From: JAVJSD01 sp040219575
GTDB taxonomy: Bacteria > Planctomycetota > Planctomycetia > Pirellulales > Pirellulaceae
DNA: 64,000 nucleotides
Direction of reading: 5' to 3'
Assembly: GCA_040219575.1 (NCBI GenBank)
Contig: JAVJSD010000073.1
Coordinates: 1-64,000, forward strand
The number at the start of each line of letters is the position of its first letter. Within the stretch, counting starts at the first letter, position 1. Below, piece after piece: positions 41,213 through 50,154 of the stretch. The notes under the pieces were generated by a model that was not told the DNA's origin, did not search any database, and worked only from the letters and a program-made list of their open reading frames with translations. Both the position numbers and the translations under genes were made by a program.

Positions 41213-42853
41213 ATGCGACGACTCCTCCGCTCGCCCTTGGCGGCCGCCCTGCTGACTGCCGCGACTCTGTTTTGTCCGGCGCTGGTCCGTGCGCAGGGCC
41301 AGGTGCTTATCCCGGCCGAGGCGCTGCAGAGCGACGTCCAGATTCAGCAGGTGCTCAGCGACGGCGCGGCGCTGGAGCGGGAAGGCCGCTGGGGAGAAGC
41401 GCTGGGGCACTACGAGGACGCCAAGAAAGATTTTCCCGGCCGTCGAGAGATCTCCCAGCGCGTCGAACTGGCGCGGATGCATCTCGACATCGCCCGCCGC
41501 TACTCCGATACGACGTTCCTGACGGCGCTCGCCGCCTCCGACGTCAACAAGGCGCTCGATCTCTACGGAGAGGTGCTGCTGAAGATTCAAACGCACTATG
41601 TCCACAACCCCGATTGGCAAGGGTTCGTCGATCGCGGAGCGCGGGCGCTGGATGTGGCGCTGACGGAACCGGAGTTCATCAAACGCTATTACGGCGAAGT
41701 CGCGCCGGAGCGACTGACGCCCGTACGACAGGAATTGCGCAAGTTGCTGGGTTCGACGACGGTCCGTAGTCGTCTCGAGGCCCGCGACGCGGTGGGACGC
41801 GCAGCGAATCTGGTCTGGCAGCGTCTACGACTGCCCGCGCAGGCGATCGTCACCGAATACGCCTGCGCGGCGGTCGGCGCGCTCGATCCCTACTCTTCCT
41901 TCCTCACGGCGGGACAACTCGAGGATGTGTTCTCGCAGATCGAGGGGAACTTTGTCGGCCTGGGCATCGAGATCAAAGCCGACGAGCAGTCGCTGATGAT
42001 CGTGAACGTGATTCCCGGTGGACCGGCGGCCCGCGGCGGCCTGGTCGGCGGCGACCGCATCGTGGCCGTCAACGCCGCTTCGATGACCGAGGTCTCGACC
42101 GACGAGGCGGCCGAGATGCTCAAGGGCGTCGAGGGGAGCACGGTCGAACTGTCGGTGGTCGGCGAGGACGGCGTGCGGCGCCAACTGCATCTCCGCCGCG
42201 AACGGGTCGAGGTGCCCAGCGTGATCGACGTCGGCATCCTCGACCAGGAACAGGGCGTCGGCTACTTCCGCATCACCAGCTTCCAGAAAACCACCGTCCG
42301 CGACGTCGATAGCGCCCTCTGGCAGCTGCACCGCGACGGCATGAAGAGCTTGATCGTCGATGTCCGCGGCAACCCGGGCGGACTGCTCAACGCCTCGGTC
42401 GAGATCGCCGACAAGTTCGTGTCGGCCGGCACGATCGTCTCCACCCGCGGCCGCAATCCCCGCGAGGACTACGACCACAAGGCGCACGCCATCGGCACTT
42501 GGCGGGTGCCGCTGATCGTGCTGATCGACGGCGACTCGGCCAGCGCCAGCGAGATCTTCGCCGGGGCGATTCACGACCACCGCCGCGGCACCGTGGTCGG
42601 TCAACGCAGCTACGGCAAAGGGAGCGTGCAGGGCATCTTCCCGCTGACCGGCAGCGAGGCCGGCGTGCGGCTGACCACCGCCAAGTTCTACTCCCCCAGC
42701 GGCCAGGCGATCAGCGATCGCGGCGTTTCGCCCGACATCGTCGTGCACTCGGTCGCCAAACCGGCCCTCTACGGCCAACCGGTCGATCCGCAACAGGACC
42801 CGGTGCTGAAAGCCGGCATGGACGTCGCCCGGCAGCAACTCAGCCAGCGCTGA
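41213..42853 (+). CDS. C-terminal processing peptidase (S41) with PDZ domain
   Basis: The 546-residue protein is exported (signal peptide ending VRAQGQ near residue 28). A helical, TPR-like region with REGRWGEALGHYEDAKKDF precedes the protease. The PDZ domain lies near residues 235-320 (FVGLGIEIKADEQSL, GGPAARGGLVGGDRI). The S41 catalytic core follows, with IVDVRGNPGGLL, the nucleophile Ser in DGDSASASEIFAGA (about 445) and the general base Lys in GQRSYGKGSVQG (about 468). Such enzymes degrade or mature periplasmic proteins from the C-terminus, often murein hydrolases. The N-terminal helical domain is longer than in simple CtpA. Confident identification. Confidence 0.93.
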   Translation: MRRLLRSPLAAALLTAATLFCPALVRAQGQVLIPAEALQSDVQIQQVLSDGAALEREGRWGEALGHYEDAKKDFPGRREISQRVELARMHLDIARRYSDTTFLTALAASDVNKALDLYGEVLLKIQTHYVHNPDWQGFVDRGARALDVALTEPEFIKRYYGEVAPERLTPVRQELRKLLGSTTVRSRLEARDAVGRAANLVWQRLRLPAQAIVTEYACAAVGALDPYSSFLTAGQLEDVFSQIEGNFVGLGIEIKADEQSLMIVNVIPGGPAARGGLVGGDRIVAVNAASMTEVSTDEAAEMLKGVEGSTVELSVVGEDGVRRQLHLRRERVEVPSVIDVGILDQEQGVGYFRITSFQKTTVRDVDSALWQLHRDGMKSLIVDVRGNPGGLLNASVEIADKFVSAGTIVSTRGRNPREDYDHKAHAIGTWRVPLIVLIDGDSASASEIFAGAIHDHRRGTVVGQRSYGKGSVQGIFPLTGSEAGVRLTTAKFYSPSGQAISDRGVSPDIVVHSVAKPALYGQPVDPQQDPVLKAGMDVARQQLSQR

Positions 42854-43030
42854 CGCGGCGCTTCGCCCACCCAAGCCGACGACTTGTCGTCGTGAGGGCG
42901 GCGTACACGTAGACGCTTCATTGGAGCCACGGCGACAATCGCCGCGCCACGCGTCGGTCTTTCGGCGCATTCCTACTTCGACGCCGTGTTCCAGCGTAAT
43001 AAGTGGCGCTTGCACCGCGGCCCGCGTGGC

Positions 43031-43047
43031 GCTGGGACAAGCCCAGC
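43031..43047. repeat. 17-bp hairpin repeat, family B, copy 4
   Basis: Hairpin GCTGGG-ACAAG-CCCAGC directly before the end of the convergent membrane-protein gene. Confidence 0.55.
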
Positions 43048-43050
43048 GGC

Positions 43051-43920
43051 TCAAGTTGCATCGCCGATTGGCACTCGCTGCACGCGCAATAGGGTGAATC
43101 CGATGGCGCGAAAGATCAACAGGACGCCGAACACCACCATGCACTGTGAGAAATTGATGGTGTAGAAATCCGGAAACATTTCGCCAATCGATTGTGGCAT
43201 GCGAATTAAGAGGCTCAGCATTCCGATCTCCACGGCGGTCAGAATTCCACAGTACACCGTCCAACCCAGGCCGACGGGAATCAAGAGCCTTCGCGGCAAG
43301 AAGGCGCCCCAGATGCAAGGGACGGTGATGAGCAAGTTGCAGACAGCGAGCGCTGAGAGAATCAGCGCCGCTCGCGCGATGGGCAAGTTGTCCGGCCACA
43401 GCGAGTCGCCCGGCGGCAGCACAGCCTTGAGCGGTGCGATCGCCAGGGACAACAGCACCATCGCCAGTAGCAGGTGCCACAGACGGAATTGTCCCTCGGC
43501 TGGCCCGGCGCCCCCGACTCCGACGGAGGGCGGTAAAAGGCGGACGCCCGCCACGCGCGACGCGATCCACAAGGGAATTTGCGCCACAAGGCAGCCGCTG
43601 ACGAGCAACGCGCCGAGAAAGATCGCTTCCCCCAGAGAGAAGTAGCGATTGTGAACGCGGTTGCCGACTACCAGGGAGTACCAAAGCAAGATCGTCAGCA
43701 AGAAAGCCCAAGGCAGCCGCAGGGCCGGGTTGCCGCGCGCCAATGCGGCCCATGTCGCCACCAAGTTGAGTTGACCGATGCAAAACCCAATCGCCAAGAA
43801 AGCGCCAAACGACTCCCCCCAAGTGAAGAGCGTGGGAACGAAAAAATCGACGAGCAGCAGACCGGCCACCACGAGCGTCGCCGCAATCACCGTTCGAACT
43901 GCTTCCCTGGGCGGCAACAT
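43051..43920 (-). CDS. Polytopic membrane protein of unknown function
   Basis: The 289-residue product has about eight hydrophobic helices (about residues 10-30, 36-55, 65-85, 95-120, 145-168, 185-208, 214-235, 255-280) and short polar loops. No charged transport signature or catalytic motif is visible. The ATG at 43920 follows GGAT weakly; the frame extends to 43983 but this adds a Cys/Arg-rich stretch unlike a membrane-protein start. I do not recognise a family. The gene is followed by a family B hairpin. Confidence 0.75.
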   Translation of the reverse strand: MLPPREAVRTVIAATLVVAGLLLVDFFVPTLFTWGESFGAFLAIGFCIGQLNLVATWAALARGNPALRLPWAFLLTILLWYSLVVGNRVHNRYFSLGEAIFLGALLVSGCLVAQIPLWIASRVAGVRLLPPSVGVGGAGPAEGQFRLWHLLLAMVLLSLAIAPLKAVLPPGDSLWPDNLPIARAALILSALAVCNLLITVPCIWGAFLPRRLLIPVGLGWTVYCGILTAVEIGMLSLLIRMPQSIGEMFPDFYTINFSQCMVVFGVLLIFRAIGFTLLRVQRVPIGDAT

Positions 43921-44019
43921 GCTTCGATCCCTTTTGCATCGTCCGCGGCGATCAGCGCCGCACGCGCAACCAAGCGACGGCAAAGCCGTCGGCTTGGGGT
44001 GGAAACGCGTTCGCCGCGT

Positions 44020-44745
44020 TTACGGATGGAACGGCGGAATCTCCATCACCCGCTGGCCATCGATCATCTCCCGCACGTACTGACTCACGCGCTCGACGAT
44101 CCGCTCGATGAACGCTTCGCCCTTCTCGGCGGTCGCCATGGCGGGCGTGGGGTCGGGCTGATCGGTCCACATGTCGGTGCGGACGTTCTCGGGGAAGGCG
44201 GCCAGGGCGAACGAGGTTTCGAACTCCTGCGCGTGGCCGGGCAGGTTCTTCGGCAGCACGCTGCCGCTGTCGAGAAGCTCCCGCGCGTCGTCGACCGTCA
44301 GCACGTCCCAGTAGGGCAGGAAGTGCAGATTCACCTGGAAGCGGCGGACGAACTGGTCCCACACCGCGCGGCAGGGAACGATGTTGCCGCCGTGGCCGTT
44401 GAGCACCACGATGTTGGTGAACCCGGCCCGCACCATGCTGTCGATCATGTCGCCGAGCACCGCCAGAAAACTGGCCGGCGAGAGCGACAGCGTCCCGGGG
44501 TGCTTCATGTGGTGCTCGCTGATGCCGGCCATCAGCCCCTCGGCCACCAGCACATGCGGCCGCAACCGCTCGGCGACCAGCGTGGCCACGTACACGCAAC
44601 TGTGCCAATCGTGCTCCATGGCGAGATGCTCCAGATGCTGTTCGATCGCCGCCACGGGAAGAAGGCAGGCTTGGAGTTCACCCGCGGCCATCCGCTGGCG
44701 GAATTCACGACGGGTGGTCTTACGGAGCAGGACTTCGGATTGCAT
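44020..44745 (-). CDS. Creatininase family amidohydrolase
   Basis: The 241-residue protein has the creatininase metal-binding motifs: AIEQHLEHLAMEHD (Glu and His), VLNGHGGN and LPGHAQEFETS, the last with the catalytic Glu. Family members open cyclic or linear amides: creatininase, the F420 riboflavin-pathway hydrolase ArfB and mycofactocin peptidase MftE are known examples. The substrate here is open. The ATG at 44745 is chosen over an in-frame TTG at 44760. The next gene upstream on the same strand (isochorismatase-like, 44949) is another small-molecule amidohydrolase, so the two may work in one degradative pathway; the 200-bp gap between them is filled with tandem duplications. Confidence 0.88.
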   Translation of the reverse strand: MQSEVLLRKTTRREFRQRMAAGELQACLLPVAAIEQHLEHLAMEHDWHSCVYVATLVAERLRPHVLVAEGLMAGISEHHMKHPGTLSLSPASFLAVLGDMIDSMVRAGFTNIVVLNGHGGNIVPCRAVWDQFVRRFQVNLHFLPYWDVLTVDDARELLDSGSVLPKNLPGHAQEFETSFALAAFPENVRTDMWTDQPDPTPAMATAEKGEAFIERIVERVSQYVREMIDGQRVMEIPPFHP

Positions 44746-44773
44746 CGCAGGGTCTCGCAAGCGGGGGCGAAAT

Positions 44774-44811
44774 TCGGGAGTGGACGATGGACTCGGGAGT
44801 GGACGATGGAC
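44774..44811. repeat. Exact 19-bp tandem duplication
   Basis: TCGGGAGTGGACGATGGAC occurs twice without a gap upstream of the creatininase-like gene. Confidence 0.9.
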
Positions 44812-44849
44812 GGCGAGCGTCGAGACGTAAGTCCGACGTGGGCGCGTGG

Positions 44850-44877
44850 TGACCGCAACGATGTGACCGCAACGATG
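44850..44877. repeat. Exact 14-bp tandem duplication
   Basis: TGACCGCAACGATG occurs twice without a gap. Confidence 0.9.
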
Positions 44878-44924
44878 CGTCTTCGCCGGCGGATTCCAGG
44901 CAAAACTCGTCGGGCTGACGCCGC

Positions 44925-44954
44925 GACGCTCGCCTACGTGACGCTCGCCTACGT
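44925..44954. repeat. Exact 15-bp tandem duplication at a gene end
   Basis: GACGCTCGCCTACGT occurs twice without a gap; the second copy overlaps the last codons of the isochorismatase-like gene. Confidence 0.9.
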
Positions 44955-45656
44955 TGCGCCCACGGCGGCGATCCGCGCCACGACTTCGGCCACCGGCGTC
45001 ACGTCGCCGAGGTCGATGTCGATGTCGAGCAGATTCACTTCATGCATCACCTCGCACCGCTCCCCCACCGCCTCGCGGGGAACGATCACGCGAAAACTGT
45101 CGGTGGCGTCGCGGCAGGTGGCGTAGACACAATGACTCGTGCTGACCCCGGTCACAATCAGGGTGTCCACCCCCAGCGATGTCAGCATTTCGTGCAAATT
45201 GGTCCCCTTGAAGGCCGAGGCGTAGCGTTTGCGCACGATCTTCTCCGTCGGCCGCCGCTGCAACCGCGGATCGAGTTGAAATAGCTGCTCGGGATCGCCC
45301 TGCAGATGAATCCTCAGCTTTTGATTCTGCGGACTGGGCGGATCCGCCGGATCGTAGGCGTACGTCGTGAAGAACACGGGGATCTCCGCCTGTCGGGCGG
45401 CCTGGAGCACCTGGCACGCCGCCTCCACCACGGAGTCGAGCTGGCTGCCGATTCGTTGGTCCTGGTCGAGCCAGTATTGCGCCAGATCGATGACGATCAG
45501 CGCCGGACGCGAGCCGAATCCCACCCGCTCGCCCCAGCCGCGCTCCAGATAGCGATCGCGCAGTTGGGCCAGGTGCGAAAGGAGCGGCGTACGTAGGGCG
45601 TCGGGCAATCGCAGGTCTTCGCTCCCGAACTGGGGGGTGGCAGGGGATTCCGCCAT
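44949..45656 (-). CDS. Isochorismatase-like cysteine hydrolase
   Basis: The 235-residue protein has the catalytic triad of the family: Asp in ALIVIDLAQYW, Lys in EKIVRKRYASAF and Cys in VTGVSTSHCVYATCRDA. The cis-peptide region VTGVSTSHC is typical. Members hydrolyse amides or vinyl ethers: N-carbamoylsarcosine amidase, nicotinamidase, ureidoacrylate amidase and isochorismatase. With a creatininase-like gene downstream on the same strand, a creatinine-type or other amide breakdown pathway (N-carbamoylsarcosine amidase is part of one) is an attractive inference, not shown. CAGGAG precedes the ATG at 45656; upstream in-frame codons to 45785 are not supported. Confidence 0.9.
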   Translation of the reverse strand: MAESPATPQFGSEDLRLPDALRTPLLSHLAQLRDRYLERGWGERVGFGSRPALIVIDLAQYWLDQDQRIGSQLDSVVEAACQVLQAARQAEIPVFFTTYAYDPADPPSPQNQKLRIHLQGDPEQLFQLDPRLQRRPTEKIVRKRYASAFKGTNLHEMLTSLGVDTLIVTGVSTSHCVYATCRDATDSFRVIVPREAVGERCEVMHEVNLLDIDIDLGDVTPVAEVVARIAAVGAT

Positions 45657-45847
45657 GCGTCGGACTCCTGTGGTGGTAGAGTTGAGAAAGCCGTCGAGCG
45701 GCGGCGGCGATGGCACGTCGCGGCGGCATTCGCTATGTTGGCGATTGGGGAGGGTGGCTGCCATCCCCCTTCCGAAAACACCCAAGATGGGTAAATTGGG
45801 AGAGTCCGAAGACCATCGGACGCCAGGCGGTGCGGGTTGATTTGGAT

Positions 45848-45876
45848 TTGTCCGCCGCCGCCGGCACGATTAGAAT
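45848..45876 (+). promoter_or_regulatory. Sigma-70 promoter of the hpf-pts operon
   Basis: -35 TTGTCC, exactly 17-bp spacer, -10 TAGAAT. Transcription would begin near 45884, about 65 bases upstream of the hpf start. Confidence 0.6.
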
Positions 45877-45948
45877 CAAGGGTTTGGACGACCCGTCCGC
45901 ACAAAACCCACTGCAAATTATCGGCTTACAGGCGAAGGAGAACTGCCG

Positions 45949-46296
45949 GTGCAGAATAGCATTTCGGTCAGGCATGGCGATCTCAGTGCGGCAACTCAGG
46001 CGAAGATCAACGAGAAGACGGCGAAACTGACTCGCTATTTCGACCGTGTGACCGGCATCCTCGTCACGGTGAATCTTGAACATCGGGAATCGCCCGAAGT
46101 GGAGATCACGGTTTCAGCCGAGCACGCCCCCGATTTCGTGGCCACCGACACGTCGACGAACGTGCTGGCCGCCCTGGATGGGGCCATGCACAAGATCGAA
46201 AGCCAATTGCGCAAGCACAAGGATAAACAGACGGGGCATCGACAAATGCCGCACAAACACATCGAGGTGCCGGTCGAACCCGACACGGAAACCTGA
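45949..46296 (+). CDS. hpf: Ribosome hibernation promoting factor (short HPF/RaiA)
   Basis: The 115-residue protein matches HPF/YfiA: SISVRHGDLSAATQAKINEKTAKLTRYFD opens the beta-alpha-beta-beta-beta-alpha fold, with basic residues along HKIESQLRKHKDKQ. It binds the 30S decoding region and stops translation when growth ceases. It lacks the C-terminal dimerisation domain of long HPF, so it is the short form and would need another factor to form 100S particles. GTG at 45949 follows AAGGAG. It is the first gene of the run ending with rng; the gap to ptsN is 40 bp. hpf next to ptsN is a conserved arrangement also seen near rpoN in Proteobacteria. Confidence 0.93.
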   Translation: MQNSISVRHGDLSAATQAKINEKTAKLTRYFDRVTGILVTVNLEHRESPEVEITVSAEHAPDFVATDTSTNVLAALDGAMHKIESQLRKHKDKQTGHRQMPHKHIEVPVEPDTET

Positions 46297-46336
46297 CTGG
46301 AATTCACGCCGGTCGGCCCGCCACAGGAACCAAAAG

Positions 46337-46813
46337 ATGAAGTTCAACGATTTTGTTAGCGTCACGGCCATCCGCGCCGAGCTGGGCTCCGACAGCAAGG
46401 AGGGAGTCATTCGGGAACTCGTGGGGGCGCTGGTCGCCGCCGGCGAGTTGGCGGAGGCCGAACTGGACAGCATTTTCAAGGCGATCATGAAACGCGAGGA
46501 ACTGGGCAGCACCGGCATCGGCCGGGGCGTGGCCGTCCCGCACACGAAACATCCCAGCGTCGAAAAGCTGATCGGCACGGTCGGCGTCAGCACCGACGGC
46601 ATCGACTTCAACAGCCTCGACGGGGAAAAGGTTCAACTCTTCTTCTTGTTGATTTCGCCGCCGGACCGTCCCGGCGACCACCTGCGGGCGTTGGAGAACA
46701 TCTCCCGCCAGCTTCGCGACGACACGTTTTGTCGATTCCTCAAGCAAGCCAAGTCACCGGAGGACATCCAACAGCTGCTCGAGGAAGCCGACAACAACCA
46801 GTTTGTTTCGTAG
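46337..46813 (+). CDS. ptsN: PTS regulatory EIIA protein (PtsN/EIIA-Ntr)
   Basis: The 158-residue protein is an EIIA of the fructose/Ntr family with the phospho-acceptor His69 in GVAVPHTKHPS. EIIA-Ntr receives phosphate from HPr/NPr and regulates targets such as potassium transport and stress responses rather than sugar uptake. There is no EIIB or EIIC domain in the protein or the neighbourhood. AGGAA precedes the ATG at 46337. It lies between hpf and ptsH on the same strand, with 282 bp before ptsH that carry short repeats of CCGAGTCGGGCT-like text. Confidence 0.93.
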   Translation: MKFNDFVSVTAIRAELGSDSKEGVIRELVGALVAAGELAEAELDSIFKAIMKREELGSTGIGRGVAVPHTKHPSVEKLIGTVGVSTDGIDFNSLDGEKVQLFFLLISPPDRPGDHLRALENISRQLRDDTFCRFLKQAKSPEDIQQLLEEADNNQFVS

Positions 46814-47095
46814 TCGCCAAGGCGACGCGCCGTCGATCGGGGGCGCGTCACGTCGGCTGATACCGAGTCGGGCTACCCGAATCGGGCTAACCGAGTCGGC
46901 TCACCCCGAGCCGGACTACAAGACGCCGGATTGCATGAAGTCGGACCTGTCTCGAGACGCCCGGCGCCGCGCCGATCGTCGTCCGCCGGCGGCGGCCAGA
47001 ATGGGTCGGAAGTGGTACAAGAGGGGGCGGCCGCGGGTGGTTCGCGTGGATTGCATCACGCGATCGGCCGACGCGGAGGAGAATCAAAGGTAGTC

Positions 47096-47425
47096 ATGTC
47101 GCAGCCAAACATCGTACGAACGGTGACGGTCAGCAATCCCCAGGGATTGCACGCGCGACCGGCGTACTTATTCGCGCAAATGGCTGGCCAATACAATTCG
47201 ACGATCAACGTCGTCAAAGGATCGGAGCGCGCCGACGGCAAAAGCATTCTTTCCATCCTCACGCTGGCCGTGGAGGCGGGCACCGACCTGTCGCTCGAGG
47301 CGACGGGCCCCGACGCGGCCGAGGCGATCGAAGCGCTTGCCCAACTGGTGGAGGATGATTTTCCCGGGCCCGACGGCGCCGGGGAGCCCATCGTCGATGA
47401 GGAAAAAGCGGGAGAAAACCGATAG
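47096..47425 (+). CDS. ptsH: Phosphocarrier protein HPr
   Basis: The 109-residue protein has the HPr fold with catalytic His19 in PQGLHARPAYLFA and a conserved regulatory Ser50 in ADGKSILSIL, the site phosphorylated by HPr kinase in other bacteria. A C-terminal extension of about 20 acidic residues (DFPGPDGAGEPIVDEEK) exceeds the usual 85-90. It carries phosphate from EI to EIIA-Ntr. No hprK is within the window, although Ser50 suggests one elsewhere. AAAGG stands upstream of the ATG at 47096. Confidence 0.94.
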   Translation: MSQPNIVRTVTVSNPQGLHARPAYLFAQMAGQYNSTINVVKGSERADGKSILSILTLAVEAGTDLSLEATGPDAAEAIEALAQLVEDDFPGPDGAGEPIVDEEKAGENR

Positions 47426-47724
47426 GCCGGGCGGCGAAGCGCCGCCTTCCCCCGCACTGGCATACAAAGCTCATACATACATACAGAATCGTATTCGGCG
47501 CAATTCGCGCTCTGTCACACTGTGGAAAAGTAATCCGGCGAGGTTGAAGCAAACCCGAAGCATCCCATGGCGCGGCTGCGTGCACCGCGACGACGCGCCC
47601 TTCGATCGTCGCTCGCGACGCTCGCAGCGCAGGCCATGACGACTTCATCGCGCCAACCGGTTTGAACGCCCCGGCACACGTCTTTGTCCACGGCGGAAAC
47701 AGCGCACGTCGGCGCCGCCGACGC

Positions 47725-49470
47725 ATGCAAACACTTCAGGGTATCGCAGTCTCACCCGGCGTCGCGTTCGGCGAAGCCCTCGTGATCGACAACGAGGGCT
47801 TCCGAATTCCGCGTCGGTTCGTCACCCGCGACGCGGTCGACGAGGAGCTGCGCCGACTCGACGAGGCGATCGAGAAAGTCGCCGGCGAGATCGAGGTCAA
47901 TCGGCAGACCGTCGCGGAGCAGCTCGGCGACCAGTACGGGGCCATCTTCGGCGCGCACCTGCAGATGCTGCGCGACGCCCGCCTGCGAGACGAACTCGAG
48001 TCGCTGATTCGCGGGCGCAACTACTCGCCCGAGTACGCCGTCAGCCGCACCCTCCGCCGCTACGCCAAGGTCTTCGAGTCGCTGGAAAGCAGCTATCTGG
48101 CCGAACGCGCCCACGACCTGTTCGACATCGAGAAGCGGCTGCTGGCGAGCCTGTTGGGGCATCGCCGCGAAGCGCTCAGCCACCTCGCCTCGCCGGTCAT
48201 CATCCTGGCGCACAACCTTACGCCCAGCGAGACCGCCAGCCTCGATCCGAATTTCGTCAAGGGATTCGTGACGGAGGTGGGCGGCGCCGGCGGACACACC
48301 GCCATCGTGGCCGAGGCCCTGGAGATCCCCGCCGTCGTCGGCACCGGCCGCTTCCTGGCCGATGTCTCCGGCGGAGATCCCGTGATCGTCGACGGCGACC
48401 TGGGCCGCATCATTCTCCAACCCGACGAGGAGACGCTCCAGCGGTATCGCGCCGAGGCCGAGGAGCATCGCGTCCTCGCCACGTCGCTCTCCTCGCTGCA
48501 CAGCCTGCCCGCCGAAACCGCCGACGGCGTGCGGATCGGTCTGCACGCCAACATCGAGTTTCCGCACGAAGTGGAAGGCTGCATGCGGCGCGGCGCCGAC
48601 GGCGTCGGCCTCTATCGCACCGAATTCCTGTACCTGGGACGCGACGCCGATCCGACCGAGGAAGACCACTACCAGGCCTACGCGCAGGTCGTCCGCGCCA
48701 TGGCCGGCCGCCCCGTCGTCATTCGCACGCTGGATCTGGGCGCCGACAAGATCGGCCGGATGCCCGACGTCGAACTCGAGCGGAACCCGTTCCTGGGCGT
48801 CCGCAGCATTCGGCTTTCGCTTCGCAACCTGCCGCTGTTCCGCACGCAACTGCGGGCGGTGCTGCGGGCCAGCGCGCTGGGCGACGTGCGATTGATGTTC
48901 CCGCTGATCTCCACGCTCGAGGAGCTCCGCCAGGCCAAGATGGTGCTGGCCGAGTTGATGGAGGATCTCGACGAGGCGGCCATCCCGTTCAACCGCGACC
49001 TGCCGGTGGGCATCATGGTCGAGGTTCCCGCGGTGGTGGTCATGCTCGACCGCTTCCTGCGGGAGGTCGACTTCATCAGCATCGGCACCAACGACCTGAT
49101 TCAGTACGCCCTGGCGGTGGACCGCGGCAACAACGAGGTGTCGGAGTTGTACCGCGCCAGCGATCCGGCGGTGTTGCGGTTGTTGAAGATGTCGCTGGCG
49201 TCGGCCGCGGCGGCGGAGACGCCCGCCAATGTCTGCGGCCAGATGAGCGGCGCGCCGGTGTTCACGATGTTGCTGCTGGGCCTGGGACTGCGCAGTCTGA
49301 GCGTTCCGCCCAGCGCGATTACCGAAATCAAGAAAGTGATTCGCAGCGTCAACCTCGAGCAGTGCCGGTCGGTCGCCGACCGCGCCCTGGCGATGGAGAG
49401 CGCCCGCGAAATCGACGTCTTCTTGCGCCAGGAGCTCAAGAAGATCGTCCCGGAGTTTGTATTGAATTGA
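47725..49470 (+). CDS. ptsI: PTS enzyme I (phosphoenolpyruvate-protein phosphotransferase)
   Basis: The 581-residue enzyme takes phosphate from phosphoenolpyruvate and passes it to HPr. It starts QTLQGIAVSPGVAFGEAL, as typical EI; the phospho-histidine is His191 in VGGAGGHTAIVAEAL (canonical GGxTSHAAI; here the Thr-Ser are replaced by Gly-Gly, a noteworthy change next to the active site). The PEP-binding barrel follows with GVGLYRTEFLYL, MFPLISTLEEL, IGTNDLIQYALAVDR and the catalytic Cys in ANVCGQMSG. It lacks an N-terminal GAF domain, so it is EI-type and not PtsP. No clear ribosome-binding site precedes the ATG. Its stop overlaps the next start (TTGA). Confidence 0.95.
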   Translation: MQTLQGIAVSPGVAFGEALVIDNEGFRIPRRFVTRDAVDEELRRLDEAIEKVAGEIEVNRQTVAEQLGDQYGAIFGAHLQMLRDARLRDELESLIRGRNYSPEYAVSRTLRRYAKVFESLESSYLAERAHDLFDIEKRLLASLLGHRREALSHLASPVIILAHNLTPSETASLDPNFVKGFVTEVGGAGGHTAIVAEALEIPAVVGTGRFLADVSGGDPVIVDGDLGRIILQPDEETLQRYRAEAEEHRVLATSLSSLHSLPAETADGVRIGLHANIEFPHEVEGCMRRGADGVGLYRTEFLYLGRDADPTEEDHYQAYAQVVRAMAGRPVVIRTLDLGADKIGRMPDVELERNPFLGVRSIRLSLRNLPLFRTQLRAVLRASALGDVRLMFPLISTLEELRQAKMVLAELMEDLDEAAIPFNRDLPVGIMVEVPAVVVMLDRFLREVDFISIGTNDLIQYALAVDRGNNEVSELYRASDPAVLRLLKMSLASAAAAETPANVCGQMSGAPVFTMLLLGLGLRSLSVPPSAITEIKKVIRSVNLEQCRSVADRALAMESAREIDVFLRQELKKIVPEFVLN

Positions 49471-50096
49471 CACGACAACGCGTACGTATTCGTTTTCGAA
49501 AAGAGGGAGATCTGAGGCTGATCAGCCACCGCGACCTGCTGCGCCTGTTCGAACGCCTGTTTCGGCGCGCCGAACTGAAGCTGAGCATGAGCGAGGGTTT
49601 TCATCCCAAGGCCCGGTTGAGTTTTCCTTCCGCGCTGGGTTTGGGAATCGTCGGTCTCGACGAGGTCATGGAAGTCGAACTTGCCGAATCGGTCGATGCG
49701 GACGCGCTGCGCGAGCGGCTCGAGTCGCATTTGCCCGCCGGCATCGCGCTGAATCGCATCGACGTTTTGAGCGAAGGCGCCAAGAAAGCGCAAGTCGCCG
49801 GCATGACCTACGAGATGGCGATTCCCCCCGAGCGGCTCGAGCAGACTCGCCGCGCCGCCGAGCAGTTGATGTCCCGCGACTCCTACCCGCTCGAGCGGGA
49901 GGGAAAGCGGGCCGCGATCGATTTGTTGGCCGATCTCGAGCGTCTCGAGATCACCGACGACGCGCTGCGGTTCTCGCTGGGCGCCACGCGCACGGCGGGC
50001 GCCCGGCCGCGGGACGTACTCGACGCGCTCGGCCTGTCCGACCTGGAAGCCTCCGGGGCGCCTCTCCTCCGCACCACGGTGGAGATCGCCTCATGA
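49467..50096 (+). CDS. TIGR03936/DUF2344 family protein
   Basis: The 209-residue protein matches the radical-SAM-linked DUF2344 family: RVRIRFRKEGDLRLISHRDLL, KLSMSEGFHPKARLSFPSA, then VMEVELAESVDADALRERL. In many bacteria this is the C-terminal part of a radical-SAM protein, and in others a free-standing gene next to RNase E/G, as here. Function is unknown; the neighbourhood suggests a link to tRNA or rRNA processing. The TTG at 49467 overlaps the ptsI stop as TTGA and starts the conserved block correctly; no ATG is available. The gap to rng is 58 bp. Confidence 0.85.
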   Translation: MTRQRVRIRFRKEGDLRLISHRDLLRLFERLFRRAELKLSMSEGFHPKARLSFPSALGLGIVGLDEVMEVELAESVDADALRERLESHLPAGIALNRIDVLSEGAKKAQVAGMTYEMAIPPERLEQTRRAAEQLMSRDSYPLEREGKRAAIDLLADLERLEITDDALRFSLGATRTAGARPRDVLDALGLSDLEASGAPLLRTTVEIAS

Positions 50097-50154
50097 CACG
50101 GCGCCGGCTCGGATCCCCTCTGCGGCCACATCCAACCCATGAGAACAACGCACG

